DNA of 64,000 nt, from assembly GCA_030704615.1 (NCBI GenBank), contig CM060734.1, positions 53,522,042 through 53,586,041 on the forward strand. Reading direction: 5' to 3'. The DNA comes from Takakia lepidozioides (Eukaryota > Streptophyta > Takakiopsida > Takakiales > Takakiaceae). Shown piece by piece: positions 10,285 to 23,086 of this stretch (within the stretch, counting starts at the first letter, position 1; each line of letters opens with the position of its first letter). The notes below the pieces were generated by a model, which saw only the letters and a program-made list of their open reading frames with translations, had not been told where the DNA came from and made no database searches. The position numbers and the translations under genes were made by a program.

Positions 10285-13200
10285 TTGATGCCACCCTCTC
10301 TACCATATGGGGCCCCACTCAAGTGCCACTGGCGCACTGATAGGGCTCAATCTTTCCACAAAATTGCTCTGCTGCATACTGGATGTTGGCCCCAATCTAT
10401 TCTGTACGACTTGGATGCAATGGCACCGGCGCAACAGACACCATTCTTGCTTACAGATGTGCAGCAGCTCAAGTATACGAGAGGGTCGCAGACCAGCTCT
10501 TCCGTCCCAGAGTATCACTGCCGGCGTACTCCCACCAGTCGACCCGCCAGCTTCGCACCCCCCTGTGAGTACCACTACTCCAACCCTCCCGCTATGAGGT
10601 CTTCTGCTCTCCCGTCCACGCACATCGTCTATTCCCGTCACAGATGCACTGTCAAGGGTTTCTGGTATGGCATGGCACATTATCAAGCCCGTAGCCAACC
10701 TCTCCAAGTGGATGTCTCCTGGAGCAATGTGCCTAGGCAGATATGCATGGTGGTATGCCATGCTGGGTGGTGCAGTCATACCAAGGCTACTACACCAGAT
10801 CCCATTAAAAGGGCCAGGGACTCCAACGAGTACTCTGCTGCAGGGCCAATTGTGAAGATTGACTTCACCAACCAGAATGTGGACGAACCTCTCTACCTCA
10901 AATCTACGTTTCCTATAACTTACCCGATCTCTGACAAGCGACACAGAACCGAGCTCATTCCTCGGAGCTATATGGAATGGTCAATGAAGATGGCAACCCC
11001 ATCCCTGCTGCTGCTATGTACTGGTGCCCAATTGTCGCATGTCACGAGCATTGCAGCTCCGGACCAACAGCTCCCTTCAAGAAGAGGGAAAATCGTCAGA
11101 CTCACTGGTGTACAGACCTGCACGGTAACATGTATATCGACCTACCTTGGCTGACCAGTCCTACGAGCCATCGCTCGAGCTCTCAAGAGCAGCCTACGCT
11201 GGTGCCTCTTCTCAGCTCCTCTAGCCAGCTCCATGGATACCACTACACCAATAAGGGACACTCTTGGCTCCCCGGTGTCACCAACCCTGTCTGTTCGTAC
11301 ATGGCCAGGCATAGAGGCCCTCATTTTCAAGACAATTGTTGCTGCTGCCGACCCCCTGAAGCAGTTTCCCCAAAGTCAGCACATGACCAGCCCACTGGCT
11401 AAGTCCCTTCCCCCAACTCTTCTCAGAAACACATACACTATCCCCTGCTGCTTTGTACCCAGTACTTCTGAACACCCCACCCCTCACTCCACTCTCTCGA
11501 GTAGCAATCCATGGTCCCGGCTTACTACATACCCTCCAGCTCTGATCTCTCCCCACCCCAATCCACTCATCTCTATGGCTGGTACCCTGTCTCATGTATT
11601 TGACTGGGTTAAATCTTTGACTGCTCCATTTCTTGCTAACCATATCTGGATCCCCACTAAATTTATTACACATACCCAATACACATCTGCCAATTGCAAG
11701 GGCTTCATCAAGTCCGCCAGAAACTTGACTTCTGTCAGACTTCTTTGGCCCAGGAGGCACAAAACACAAGGCAAGGTTGCAGTCAGGGGCTATATGCACC
11801 ACAGGTATGACAAGCTTGCAGCCGCCCAGAACAATCGCAATATGTTTGCTCCCTCCAAACATGACAGTAACAGCAACGACCGCTACCAATCTACATCCTC
11901 CGAGCACCAACTGGCAGTCACCTTCTACAATTTCTTTACAAGGAGGTCTTACCGGTTCACTTCTTATGTTACCACCAATAAGATCTCATCGATTTCACTT
12001 CCCATTGCCAGGTACCTACCACAACCATCCTAGTCCTTTACCCACACTCCCTGCCCAATATAGTGCAGTCCAAGGACCTCTCAACACCACTAATCCTGAC
12101 TGGGTGAAAATACTTGCTGGTTGTTACCATATATTGGTTATTAATCTGGTCTCCAGGCCTTCTATGAAATTTTATGTCTCGGAGCCCGTTCAAGGAACTC
12201 CTAATCCGCCAGCAAATGCTTTCTGCTGCGAACAAGTAACCCAAGAAGATTATGCAGACACGCCACCAAGGGAAGTCACCCTCCCCCGTGCTAATTTCCC
12301 TGGTCTCTTTACATTCCACCCCAACTACCACCCCTGGTTATATATGTCCGCCCCAACTACTGTTAACCAGGGGACTTCCCTATTTTTGCATGACTTTGTT
12401 AATGACTGCCTTACGTCTCGAGTTTGCATCTCTATATTTAACACTGATAGACTGAGCTATGCGTGCCACATAAATCTAGTTGTTGTACTCCTACCTCACC
12501 ACCCTCTCCACTGGCTACACTCAAAGACTGTTACCTCTGTTTTCAGAACATCGGTCTACAAGTTCCCTCACCCACCTTCTGATGCAGGCCGAAGGTTTAC
12601 CTGTATACCACTCCGTACTCCCACAACACCAACAACATCGGCGCTCTCGAACCCACTCAGTAGATGTGCAGAGACTGCTTATAATTCTACTAGCCCCCTG
12701 GTTTCACTCCTTTTATTTACTGTAGCTATCTCAGATTTTCTCTCTTACTATCTGCCATATGCTTTGCTACCCTCTGAATTTTCTAACTTTACCCACCCTG
12801 ACTGGGTGTCTGCTCCTGGTGGCTGCTCCAACAGGGTTGTCAATCTGACCTCCAGACCTTGCATCGTAGGGCCACCCTTGGCACCTACATGCGGGGCACA
12901 TGTTCTGCCAACAAACAACATCTACAGAACACAGACAGCCACCAACGACTACATCAATTCACCACCAAGGGAAGCCACTTCTCATTATGCTCCTTGTTTC
13001 TTTCATTCTGCAGTCCACTTTCACTGCTCTCTTTGGTTGTTTGCCTCTGTCCCAACTCTTGTCAGCCATTTTAGTGCTCTGCACCCTTATGAATCTATCC
13101 AGGGTTACCCTCAATATCAAAATAGCACCGCTGAGCCTAGTACAGTCACGCTTGGACTTGCTCACCACACCAATCTTTTGGCTGTTCTTAAAACCAGATG

Positions 13201-13654
13201 TTCTCGCTATTACAACTTTAATACACGGTTTATCTCCCCCCCCCCCCCCTTTGTTGCAGACTGGTTGAGTACCTACATACCGCCACGTACTTGCTCAACG
13301 GTACCGACGTCACTGGCTCCTTCATATCTGCCAAGTAGCTGTGCAGGGATTCCTTCTAGTTGTACTATGTTTGTGGGCTGTCACAACAGGGGTCTCAACC
13401 TACGTCCTCTACCTTTAGGCGGATCATTTGCCCGAGATATCATACTTGGAATGACTGATGGCCCCTTGTTAGCAGCTACACCCACTCCCCTGCTCGAGAC
13501 CTGCGCTCCCCCCGACTTGCCAGACGCCTCCATTCCTAACAGCAGCTTCTCCATATGTCACCCAGTGGAGCGTCATCTCCCCGAAGGGCACCTCCACATC
13601 CACACCACCAGCTCCCCCAATCTCTTCCGGCGTCTGTCATACAACACACCCTGA
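10285..13654 (+). pseudogene. CT-rich open region coding Pro/Ser/Thr/His-rich protein, unrecognised
   Basis: Overlapping plus-strand ORFs (10285-11154, 11233-12033, 11777-13654; the longest is 625 codons) fill a strongly C/T-rich strand. The longest product contains two diverged copies of a unit of about 90 residues. Each begins PDWV then a GC pair, VINLxSRP or VVNLxSRP, then TxxDYxxxPPRE (about 12090-12350 and 12795-13060). A duplicated and still recognisable protein unit suggests that the frame was once translated, although strand composition alone suppresses stops. Together with the NPGP motif downstream, it may be the first ORF or long N-terminal extension of a non-LTR retrotransposon. 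No catalytic domain is visible, and a run of 14 C at about 13240 could be an assembly weak point. Confidence 0.35.
12074..13070 (+). repeat. Two diverged direct repeats of about 280 bp within the CT-rich ORF
   Basis: Copy 1 at about 12074-12360 and copy 2 at about 12785-13070 share CCTGACTGGGTG, GGTCTCCAGRCCTT-like and CACCACCAAGGGAAG blocks in the same order and reading frame, separated by about 710 bp. Confidence 0.6.
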
Positions 13655-14180
13655 CTATGCTCCTCTCGACACTACACGGCCTGTCTGCTTTCTATGTCTG
13701 AATTTGCTAGGCTATGTCCCTCAATTCATATTCTTCGACTCTTATTTTTTCAACTACCCATCTGGGGTATACTTACTGCTGGTTCCACACCATAATATCA
13801 TCACACGACTTCCTCACACTACTTCATCACTTACTCACACTACCCCACAGTACGTTCCCATACTACATCACCAGGCTGTTGATACACCTACATACACTTC
13901 CCCAATGATTCAACTAGCACCCCTTCATTTTCTCTGTGTAACAATGGTACATTATTTCCATCAGTACTATTCTGCTACTCACCCATCTCCCTCTATTTTT
14001 TATACCCACCAAGTACCCCAATACTGGTCCTCACGTGACCCACCTAAAAACCCCCATCTCCCCTAAATACCCCCCACCTTACTTACACACACACACAGGT
14101 CTGCCCTAATATACCCCTCCACACTTTACCCTACCCTAACTACACCTCCATATATCACTACATACTTCATCCATCATCTA

Positions 14181-14675
14181 TTGTTGATTTCTCCCCCCAC
14201 TGTTGATATCCCCACCACATCCCATCATAGCACAACCTATACAAAAATAATCCCAATATGCATCCCACCCCCTTACGATCACCCCTTATACACTCCCCCC
14301 AGCTATACACAACCCACCAGCTCCACCATTGCTACTAAGGTTTACCCTAGCATTAGTAACCAGCCACATGACAACAACCCATACCCACCAAAGTTATCCC
14401 TGGTCACACCCCTTGGTATCCACACCGTCACCTACAACCCACATAGGTGGCAGCACCCTTACCCACCCCTCAAATCTAAACACTATTACCACCACCCCCC
14501 ATCGACGGAGGTCATGTACCAAAACACTTGTACCACACTCGCTTTTCTCCGATGTGGGGACATTCACCCTAACCCAGGCCCACCAACCATTGCCAACATT
14601 ATTTCGCTACTCCGAGCAGATGCACAAGACCGTTACGCCACATACTTCCAACCGAACACTATAGGGCAACGCTGA
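14181..14675 (+). pseudogene. ORF ending with a 2A-like DIHPNPGP motif (non-LTR element fragment)
   Basis: The 164-codon frame ends with CTTLAFLRCGDIHPNPGP followed by 32 residues and a stop (motif at about 14545-14590). GDI/V-x-x-NPGP sequences are 2A-like ribosome-skipping motifs. They are common near the N-terminus of the main ORF of CR1/L2-type and some other non-LTR retrotransposons, upstream of the endonuclease. Here no endonuclease follows, because sequence similarity to coding DNA ends at 14675. The strand composition is as C-rich as the preceding region, so this and 10285-13654 are probably parts of one truncated element. Confidence 0.5.
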
Positions 14676-16827
14676 GTCCCGCAATTTGGAGGAGCGAGTT
14701 TTTGACTAAGTGTCGGGGCTCAGGAAGAAAAGCAATGCACGGATGAAAAAGATGATTGGATGGATGCTAAGGTGGCGTACGACATCCAGTTGGGGATTTT
14801 TAGGATGACGGATAGATGAAATGGGTGAGCACTCAGTTAATCATCATGGATGACAGGTGGATGGACGATGGGTTAAGGCGATGGATGAAAATGTCAAAAA
14901 TGGATGACGGGGCCAAGTGGCAGACCCGTTTAGTTTCTTTGAAGTAGATGAATGAAATAAAATCACATGGCTGAGATGGATAAACTGGCATAGTTCATCC
15001 ATCAAAAGAAAGAGGTGGTAGGTAACCATAGCTAGATTTGGGGGAAGCAGCTAGAAAGATTTCATGAAGTGGTGCACGCTAAGAGGGGGAGTAATACCCG
15101 CAGCGCGCAGGGGGTAGATTAGACGAATAAAGACCTTACGGTGGCCGATAAATTAGTGATCTACCGGCGCACCGTCTGGTGTGGATGAGGGCACCAGGGA
15201 AGAATATAAGCGAGACTAGGGAAGGAATAAGGCACCTTGGACTTGTGAGCAATGTGGAGAGATGGGCTGATGCAGTCCGGAGTGATTGGGCAGTAAATGG
15301 TGATCCTTTGGTGCATATGGTGGAGGTCTTGTCTCTTGAGATGCAATGTTTGGGGCATATAGATGGATCAGATGTTTGAGGAATATTGGGGTTTGGAATT
15401 TGAGACAAAGACTTAGAATGACTCATGCTCACATTAGATTATGCCAGAACTAGAGCAGGTTGCTGTTATGATCTTCAGATTATTGGTTTGAGGGAAACAT
15501 CGTGGCACTTAGAGCACAAATAGTTACTTATACCAGTATACTCACGACAACGAATAGGTGTTGATTCATTTCTAGAGTGTCCACTTCATTGTAGAGTGAA
15601 GTCCTTAGCATCATGATGTTCTCAACATAAGGTAGTGGTATCTAGAAGTGTGCTTTTAAGCAGTATGCACTGCTCCAAAGGGTGCAGTGTCACAAAAATT
15701 ATATGAGCAGAATAGCAAATGAACTAACAATTACTTGTGCAAAGCACATAATTTTCCAATCACGGATGTATTATGTATGAATTATCAAAGTCAATCCCAC
15801 TTCTACTCAATAGGTCCCTCCTGTAATGTCATATATCCCCCCCTAAGTGCATAAGGTGTGTACCTATACCTTTCCCCAAAAATTACCAAAATCAGGCCAT
15901 GTGTGGGCCTAGAAGTAGCTGCCTCCCAAAGTGGAATTCCCCAAAACTTTCCCTGCACGGATGACGACTTCTAGAAAATCTGACCATACACGTACCAAAT
16001 AGGAACCCTAAGTCTGCCCTGAGTTGACCTACAACTCCTCAGACATGTCAATCTCAGAACCCTAAATGAGCCGACCCCGCGGACACAGCTGGAAGAGTCC
16101 ACGGCTCCCTCATTTTCAATTCTCCCGCAAATTGAAGCATGATAAAATATGTGTACTATAGCACCATATAAAGTGAACCATTGCATTCATGCCTGGCTGG
16201 CCATTGTCCCAAAACAGCCGCCTCCACTTTCATAGATGAATGAGGGATTTGAAATAAAAATCACTAAACCGCTGTATAATTAGCTTCACTAATCCACCAT
16301 TAATTAACCCTTATACTCCAAAAACACCCCATATTGTACCTAATCCAAAGCAGTAATTAACCTTGAACTGCCTCCAACGCAAAAGTGTACATTACTGGGA
16401 TGAAAACAGTGACTTCATTAAACAAAAATAGGGGACAAAATAAGGCAACGCACACTTCTAGATGCCACTACCTTAGAACTCGGCCAATCTAGTTGAGATT
16501 ATTCATGATCGGTTGCATGACAAAAGAAGTACACATGGGTGTTGTGGACTGAATGGGAAGTGGCCCTGCAAAGGAAATTCTGTAGCAAAATTCATGAGGT
16601 GCCACCTACCTGCGAACCACTGGAGTGCAGCCCAAGAGGAGTACACTGACTGACCAGCCAAGGGGGCGTGCCGTGACAGAATATTTCGGATCAGAATTAC
16701 CAACCACGCTGGTGTTTCTACCTTCCAATGGGCGGACAAACAATCAGAAAACAAAAATAAAATAAAAAAGAGATTATTGCTAAGAGTAGACGCATTTGAT
16801 TATAGGATAAGATGCTCAATGACATAA
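14676..16827. other. No gene recognised
   Basis: 14700-14920 is rich in GGATGA/GATGGATG words. 15179-15379 holds a 66-codon ORF with no recognised domain. The remainder is AT-rich with scattered short ORFs. Nothing supports a gene or a complete transposon. Confidence 0.55.
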
Positions 16828-17215
16828 GTGATATGTTCTCTTCCGCTGCCGTATCATTTATGTCATCAGACTGACCAGAATTGTGAGTGCACACAAGTCT
16901 TGCAGGGTCCCTCTTTAGCTCTACAACACATTGTCCCTAACGTACAATTACAAACTTCTTGCCGCCCATTTCACCCCCTACCTTCCCGAAGCACCACCCA
17001 TCCCCCCTATACACCAACAGCCTGTTCCCCACACCATCTCTACCTTTGGCCTCCCAGACTGCCTATACCCTGCACTCCTACACAACTCCCACAAACTCCA
17101 AGCCTACCCCACACACCATCTTCTCTTCTCCTTTATTGTCCTCATTTTCCTACTTCCAAAAGAATGTAATGATTACTTTGTAACCCAACCATACTCCCCA
17201 CTCATTTCTCTACTG
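16828..17215 (+). other. C/T-rich open stretch left of element C
   Basis: Overlapping plus-strand ORFs (16828-17169 and 16931-17263) with Pro/His/Ser/Leu-rich products resemble the CT-rich region at 10.3-14.7 kb in composition. They stop at the left end of element C. No domain is recognised. This is possibly another fragment of the same kind of element. Confidence 0.3.
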
Positions 17216-17580
17216 TGTCATGGTTTTAGTCATGGTTATCTAGAATTACCTACTTCTAGTTAACTAGGACATTTTAGATATTTATATTTATATTTTGTGT
17301 GTTGGGACTTCATTTGGTCTCACATGCCAAGTGAGGTGTCGAGCCTCACTTGGGACACGGGGATAGGTTTTCCCCTTGTGAGGATGGAGGAGGCTCATCT
17401 TCTTGTAGTTGAGCCTCCATGAGCCTCTCTCACCTCCATAGCTCTAGGTATTGAGAGGGAGTGTGGTGAGGGCTTTGTAGGGTGGATTCCCTTCGCAAGG
17501 GTGCCCTTGGCTTGACTTAGTTTATGTGATTGAGTGGATTTATGAGTGGAGGGTTTCCATTATGTTCACTTCCATTATCA
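17216..17580 (+). repeat. Element C left terminal repeat A1
   Basis: Starts TGTCATGGTTTTAGTCATGG and ends CCATTATCA, then continues with CTACAAGAAGATCACC. It matches A2 (23431-23797) over its full length. Unlike a normal LTR it lacks the 86-bp B segment. The promoter would have to lie here. Confidence 0.9.
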
Positions 17581-20223
17581 CTACAAGAAGATCACCTTAT
17601 GCTTGTGAGTGCGGAGTGTAAGGATAGTTTTGCACTTGTGTTGGTGTACACCAAGGAGTGAGAGAGCTAGGGAAAGCTCAGATATCTCACAAGGCTTGCA
17701 AGGAGTTGCAAGGGAGAGTGTGTTTGCATTGCATCAAGGAGGTGGAGAGCTCAAGGAGAGAGCTCTTGAGTTACAAGACTTTGCAAGCATTGCAGGGAGA
17801 AAGTCTTGTGTGTGTGGAAGCAAAGGTTTGAAAGTTTGAGAAGAAGGAGCGTCATTTCTTGTATCTCAAGTGTTGTGACAACCATTTGCCAAGGAAGTGG
17901 CTTCTATGGTGAAAAGAATGCATTGAGGGTTTGTAGAAGCATTGTTGTACATCAAGGGTTTGAGAGCTTGGAAAAGAGCTCTTGCACCACAAGAGAAGCG
18001 TGTTGTGTGTGGAGAAGATAGACACTAGGGTTTCAAGAGCAAGCTCTAGTTGTTCATGGTGTGAAAGAGAAGCCAAAGAGCGGCACATGCTTGGGTTAGA
18101 ATCACCATAGAAGGAGTACAATAAGGATAGCTTGAGGAGCATTGAGTAGCTCAAGAGAAGCTAAGAAGTGGTTGTTTTATTCATGGTGAAATGAAGCCAA
18201 GTGGGGTTTCATTTGGTTGACAAACAAGCAAGTTAAGGCGCTAGAAGAGAGTATTTTTGCTAGTTCTATGAGTTCTTGGATTGCTCTTGGTGAAGCAAGT
18301 GGTTGACCAAGCAAGTGACGCATGTGTGGAACATGCTTTCCAAGTACGGCTTCCAACTTCAAGCTTAAGAAGAGCTAGAGGGTGAAGGGAACAAGTCATT
18401 CTTTTGTGTATGAGGTGATGCTTATGTGGAGCATGTTTTCAGCCCATTGAGGCTTCTATTTTCAAGCCTTGGAGAGCAAGAAGAAAGGAAAAGGGCTGGT
18501 TTCCACTTAGGCGAAGGAAAAGCACTTGTAGAACACATGTTTGAGTTGGGGTTTCAACCTTAAGCTTGAGGAGAGCACGACTCTTGAGCTAGTAAGTGAA
18601 GGGACTTGAATCTTCCTCTTTGCATGAGATGGAGATGTATTGATGCTTGGAGAAGCAATACATAAAAGCCAAGAATGGAGCATGTGTGTGGATGGCCAAA
18701 AGAGAGCACATGAATGAGTGCAAGACTTGGTTGCTTGTCAAATGAGGTAAAAAGCTTGATTCTTGAGCTCCAAAGAGAAGTGAAGCTTGTTGGGTGGCAA
18801 ATGCATTGCTAGGTGAGATGGAATCAATCTTGGTTGTGGCTTGAGGTGAAGAAGATCAAGGTAGTTTGCCTTGGTATCTCATAGAAGTCATGGATGCTTG
18901 AGGAGAGCAAGCATCAAGCTCAAGGAAGCCCAAACCCTAGCTTGGAATGCACAAACCCTAGCATGAGATGCACATGAAACCCTAGGTTCATGGGAACAGT
19001 CACCAAAGTGTGGGAACTGTCACTATAGGCTAGGAACATAGTGACATATAAAGACAATATAGGGCTTTTGGAGGATCTTCAAGGGCTTTTTGGAGGACTG
19101 TTTGGGGGATCTTTGGGGTCCTTCGGGGAGCTTTTGGAAGACACTCTGAGGAGCTTTTGTAAGGCACTTTGAAGAGCTCTTGAAGAGGTATTTGGATGAC
19201 TATTTGGAGGCCTATTTGCGGTCCTTGAAGGCCATGTTTGGCAAGTTTTTGGAGCCTTGGAAGGCTATGTGGAGGACCATTTGGGGTCTGTGAAGGCCAA
19301 GTTTTGGCAAGTTTTTGTAGCCTTTGGAAGGCTATGTGGAGGACCATTTGGGGTCTTTGAAAGCCAATATTTGGCAAGTTTTTGGAGCGTTTGGACTAGA
19401 GGGCTGTTTGGGGTCATTGGAGGCCGATATTTGGTGAGCTTAAGGAATCTTTGGCGACTTGTTGAAGGACTATTTGGGGTCCTTGAGGGACCGAGATTTG
19501 GTAGGCTCTTGGGGCCTTGGTGTACTGTTTGGAGTACCATTGTCCAAGCTTTGGGAGTCTTAGTGAAATTGTTTGAGAGACATCTTGAGGGATCTTAGAG
19601 AGTTATTTGAGAGATCCTTGAAAGATCTTGTCTATTGCTTAAGCAAAAGAATGTGGAGATAGGGTAGTGGGATGAGAGCATGCTGTGATAAGAATTGCTT
19701 TAGTCTCTCTTCCTTGTAGTCTTTCACCCTCTCTGTAGGCCAAAACCTTTCCGTAGGTGGAGGCAAGAGTCAGTCCGGGTTTGGGCTAGAGTGTCTTGCA
19801 GGAGCGACACTGTGGAGTGTTTTTGGTGTGGGGGAGTTACTGTTTTGATTATCTTGTGCTTGGATCCCCTCCACACGTGCATGCTTGATTCTGCGTCATG
19901 TTAGTTTTGTATGGGCGCTTGTTTTCATAGGAGGTTGGTCCGGATTTGATCACCGGTCAATCCTAGAGCATGCTGTCGATGGCGAGGCTGGGGTGATGAC
20001 CAGTCAGACCATCATTGTTATCTTATGGTGAGGCTGGGTTGATGACCAGCAGACCATAGGAGTGTTTGCGGTGGATGTAGGTGCAGATACAGGTCTACGT
20101 TAGAAACCTATTATTCCTGCTTGAACTAGTAGCCGCAACAGGTTCTCTACCCGGTTACCTTGTAGAAAGTGGGGATTAGAGACAGGTTGACAACCGGTTT
20201 GAGTGTGAGTTTTCATCACGGAG
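17581..20223 (+). other. Long 5' leader of element C
   Basis: This is non-coding, purine-rich sequence. 17620-18950 is dominated by AAGCTTGAGGAGAGC-like words and short repeated phrases. 19050-19640 is a tandem-repeat block. 19717-20090 shares conserved blocks with the leader of D, such as GTCAGTCCGG, TGGATCCCC and GCCGGATTTGATCACCG variants, and the GATGACCAG repeats. No captured host gene is recognised, unlike D. A primer-binding site complementary to a tRNA 3' end (TGG start) is not seen next to A1. Confidence 0.6.
19050..19640 (+). repeat. Imperfect tandem repeats in the leader of element C
   Basis: Units built on TTTGGGGTCxxTGAAGGCC, TTGGCAAGTTTTTGGAGCC and GGAAGGCTATGTGGAGGACC recur. 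The clearest pair is 19248-19314 and 19315-19382, a period of about 67 bp, with more diverged units on both sides. Confidence 0.7.
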
Positions 20224-22245
20224 GTGCCACCAGTTGCTGAGGAGAGTGCCGGTACAAGCACTAGCGATACTAGTGGGTATACAAGACGAGGTGTGCGGTT
20301 TAGGCCACCTTCACCTTCAGTGTCTTCTGAGGAAGGTTCAGACTCAGAGTTAGGAGGATTCTCGCCGAGGGTGCAAGCCATTTCCATGCCATTGTTGTGG
20401 GATACGATGGAGGAAATGTATGGAGCTACTAAGGGGCCACGTCGGTACTCTGGAGCTGTGGGCACCATCGAGCTTGATGATTTCATACAGGAGTTTAATA
20501 GTTGGTGTGATTTGCAGCAGATGCGCAATCCACAACTGTTTACGCCTTTTATGGCGTAGAAGGGGCTGTTTCAGCACCTTGAGGGGCCGCCTACGGATGA
20601 CTCTCATGAGTTTAGGCGGGGAAATGAGGTAGAGATTGAGGAGTGGCGACAATATTGGTCACCTGACTATGTCTCCATCACTAGAGGTACAAGGGCAGCG
20701 GCGACACCAGCAGTAACACCAGCATCTCCAAGTGCAAGCACTAGTAGTGGGACAAGTAAAGATGGAGCTGGGAAATCCACTCAAGCTCCTGCTGCAGCAC
20801 CAGCACCCGTGCCTGCCTTTAACCCAGTTGTGGAGTTCTTCGAGGAGTTGAGGAGAAACTACCAGGGGATAAGGACGGAGAAATTGCGGAGCTTGCAAGA
20901 GTTCCAACGCAAACCTACTGAGAGTTTGAGGGAGGTTTACACACGCATGAGGTGATTGGTAAATGTAACCCAGGGGATTACGGAAGCTCAAGCAATCCAA
21001 TTTTGGTATGGGATATTGGACAAGGAGTTGAGGAGAAGGGTGCGGGATGCAACTCTCCTACAAGTGGACCAACCCACCTTAGCAAACGTGTTTTTGCTGG
21101 CAGAGTGGATAGAGCTCAATATGGTGGAGGAGCGAGTGGTCATGGTGGGGTTTGGTAAGGAGACACAACGAAGTGGGGCTCCTAGCCAACAACAACCACT
21201 ACCCCAACGTGCTCAAGGCAACAAGGGGGCTCAGACGAAGCCCATGAAAGGACAGAGAGGATCTCAATTGCAGAGGTCATTTCCTTCATTCTCAGGCCAA
21301 CAACAGTCGGGTGTGACATGATTGTAGAGGACCCCATGTTAAGAGAGATTGCCCAGAGAAATGCAAAGGGCCGACACAGGCACAGCCTACACAACTACAA
21401 TGTGGGCATTGTGGCAAGTATGGGCATGAAGAGGCCCATTGTTATGAATTGCATCTTGAGCTACGGCCAGGCCAGTTCCAAGGGAACAATGGTGGCCGAG
21501 GACGAGGCAATGTAGTCCAGAGAGGTAGAGGAGGCAGATGTCGGGGTGGAGGTCGTAACCAAAACCAAGGAGCACAGGGTCAGGGTCAAGGTCCTGACCA
21601 AGGCATGGTAGATCAACTTGCCCAACTAGAGCAACGTCTTGCTGCCATGGCCACTACTCATGTTGCGCCAGCTCTAAGGCTTGAGGTTCAAGCCCCAAGT
21701 GCACAACCTCCTATGCCTAGGGAAGACCAGATTGGTATGGGCTTCATGTGTGGAGCCGCACTTGCAGGGCCATTGCATGTATTGGACTCTGCTGCTACTG
21801 TCACTCGAGCAGCAACGCGTGCTCCTGAGCCAAGAGGAGCGGATGTGGATTTTGATCCAAAAACGGGGGAAGCGAGTCGTCAGACAAGGCTTCCAAAGTC
21901 CTTTACATTGGCTGAGACAGTGTCACCTACGCCATCAATGACATCCGTTCGCCCAAGTGTGTCAGAGGTAGAGCCACGAATACCATTGGGGAGAATTGGT
22001 GTGGCTCGGGAAATGCCAGTGGGTGGTGCTGCAAAGCAAGGTGCAGCCAGTACATTGTTGGGGGCGGCTACGACAATTTGCCAAGCTCCATTGTTTTCTG
22101 CCACGACAATTGCAATGTCGGGGATTCGGCCAGCTGTTGTGTTCAGACTAACATCTAGATTCTGTGAGAATGGTGATGCATTGGCACTATCTGCGGAGAT
22201 AGTATATAAGGTGCAGTCTATGGATGCTTTGGATTCGAGGGTGAA
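20224..22245 (+). pseudogene. Gag and Gag-protease linker of element C
   Basis: The frame carries RRGVRFRPPSPSVSSEEGSD, EEMYGATKGPRRYSGAVGTI, the capsid-like block to QFWYGILDKELRRRVRDATL, and the second zinc knuckle CGHCGKYGHEEAHC (about 21400). An Arg/Gly-rich tail and the linker to protease (to about 22245) follow. The first knuckle is destroyed near 21320 by changes and a frame shift. TAG at 20557-20559 (TGG in D) and TGA at 20953-20955 interrupt the capsid part. In this copy the frame runs without interruption from the second knuckle past the position where D shifts frame, which shows that Gag and protease are one frame in the family. The start is uncertain because no ATG precedes the conserved region. 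Confidence 0.85.
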
Positions 22246-22900
22246 GGTTCTTGGGGGAGTTTCAAGCTTTGTGTGAGCAAGCTTTGATAGATCACTGTAC
22301 TACTTCTCGGGATCACCCTGAGGCTGATGGCCTGGCAGAGAGGGTTGTACAAACAGTCAAGCGAGGCTTGCGCAAGTATGGCTTGCAGAAGTGATACTTA
22401 GGAGATTGGGACCTTCAGCTACCTTGGTTGGCCATGGGCTACAGGTTTAGCAAACAAGCATCACTTGCCTCGTTCTCGCCATATTCCCTTCTCTTTGGCC
22501 GAGAGCCAGATTTGTCTGCATCTATTCGCAGGGAGACTGCAGTAGTTCTCAACCTTGATGATCCGGATGTGTGGACACAAGCATGTGCCCAACGGGCAGA
22601 GTTGTTCAAGAGAGTCATACCTATGGCTTTTGAGAACCTTGCTATTGCCCAACACCGAGACACTTTGAGGTACGCCACTATACGTGGAGGGGGATATCGG
22701 CCAGGTGTTCGGCGTTTCCACCCTGGGGACTATGTGTATCTGCAGCAAACAACGATGTCACAGCAGGGCGTGTGATTCTAAGGGTCCGGGAGGTGTTGCC
22801 TTCAGGAGTGTTGATTATGGGGGGTCGAGATGGCATGGTATGGAAGGACCATGTGCGCAATTGTGCGCCATGTCACCTTCCACATGTGGATGGGAGGATA
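22246..22900 (+). pseudogene. C-terminal part of integrase of element C
   Basis: Homology restarts inside the integrase core at LGEFQALCEQALIDH, so only the catalytic Glu block EADGLAERVV of the DDE core remains. The C-terminal domain runs through REPDLSASIRRE and GGYRPGVRRFHPGDYVYLQQ. There is a stop at 22391-22393 and a small deletion near 22750 relative to D. The join to gag at about 22245 shares TTCTTGGGGGAG-like sequence with the intact gene, consistent with microhomology deletion. Confidence 0.85.
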
Positions 22901-22924
22901 GATCCCAACCTTGAAGTGGTACCT

Positions 22925-23086
22925 TTAGGGTTGCGTTGCATGCTATGTGTGCATGCTGGTGGTGCCGCGACCATGTTGGTGTGTGATAAATGCTCAAGGG
23001 GGTGGCACATGGGATGCTTGACACCGCCACTTGAGGAGGTTCCTAGTGGAGAATGGTTGTGTCCACGATGCCTTGGACATAGGTAG
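22925..23086 (+). pseudogene. PHD finger at the end of pol, element C
   Basis: LRCMLCVHAG, then LVCDKCSRGWHMGC, then WLCPRC gives the Cys4-His-Cys3 pattern of a PHD zinc finger. In known proteins PHD fingers read histone H3 tails. The position after integrase is where many Ty3 elements carry a chromodomain, so a role in target-site choice is inferred. The finger itself is undamaged here although the polyprotein is not. Confidence 0.85.

Noticed and set aside
11278-11910. 210-codon minus-strand ORF, and the 214-codon minus-strand ORF at 10300-10944
   Set aside because: They are opposite strands of C/T-rich plus-strand sequence. There is no domain, and they overlap the frames that carry the internal protein repeat.
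19030-19598. ORFs of about 113 codons on both strands
   Set aside because: They lie in the imperfect tandem repeats of the leader of element C and translate the repeat.
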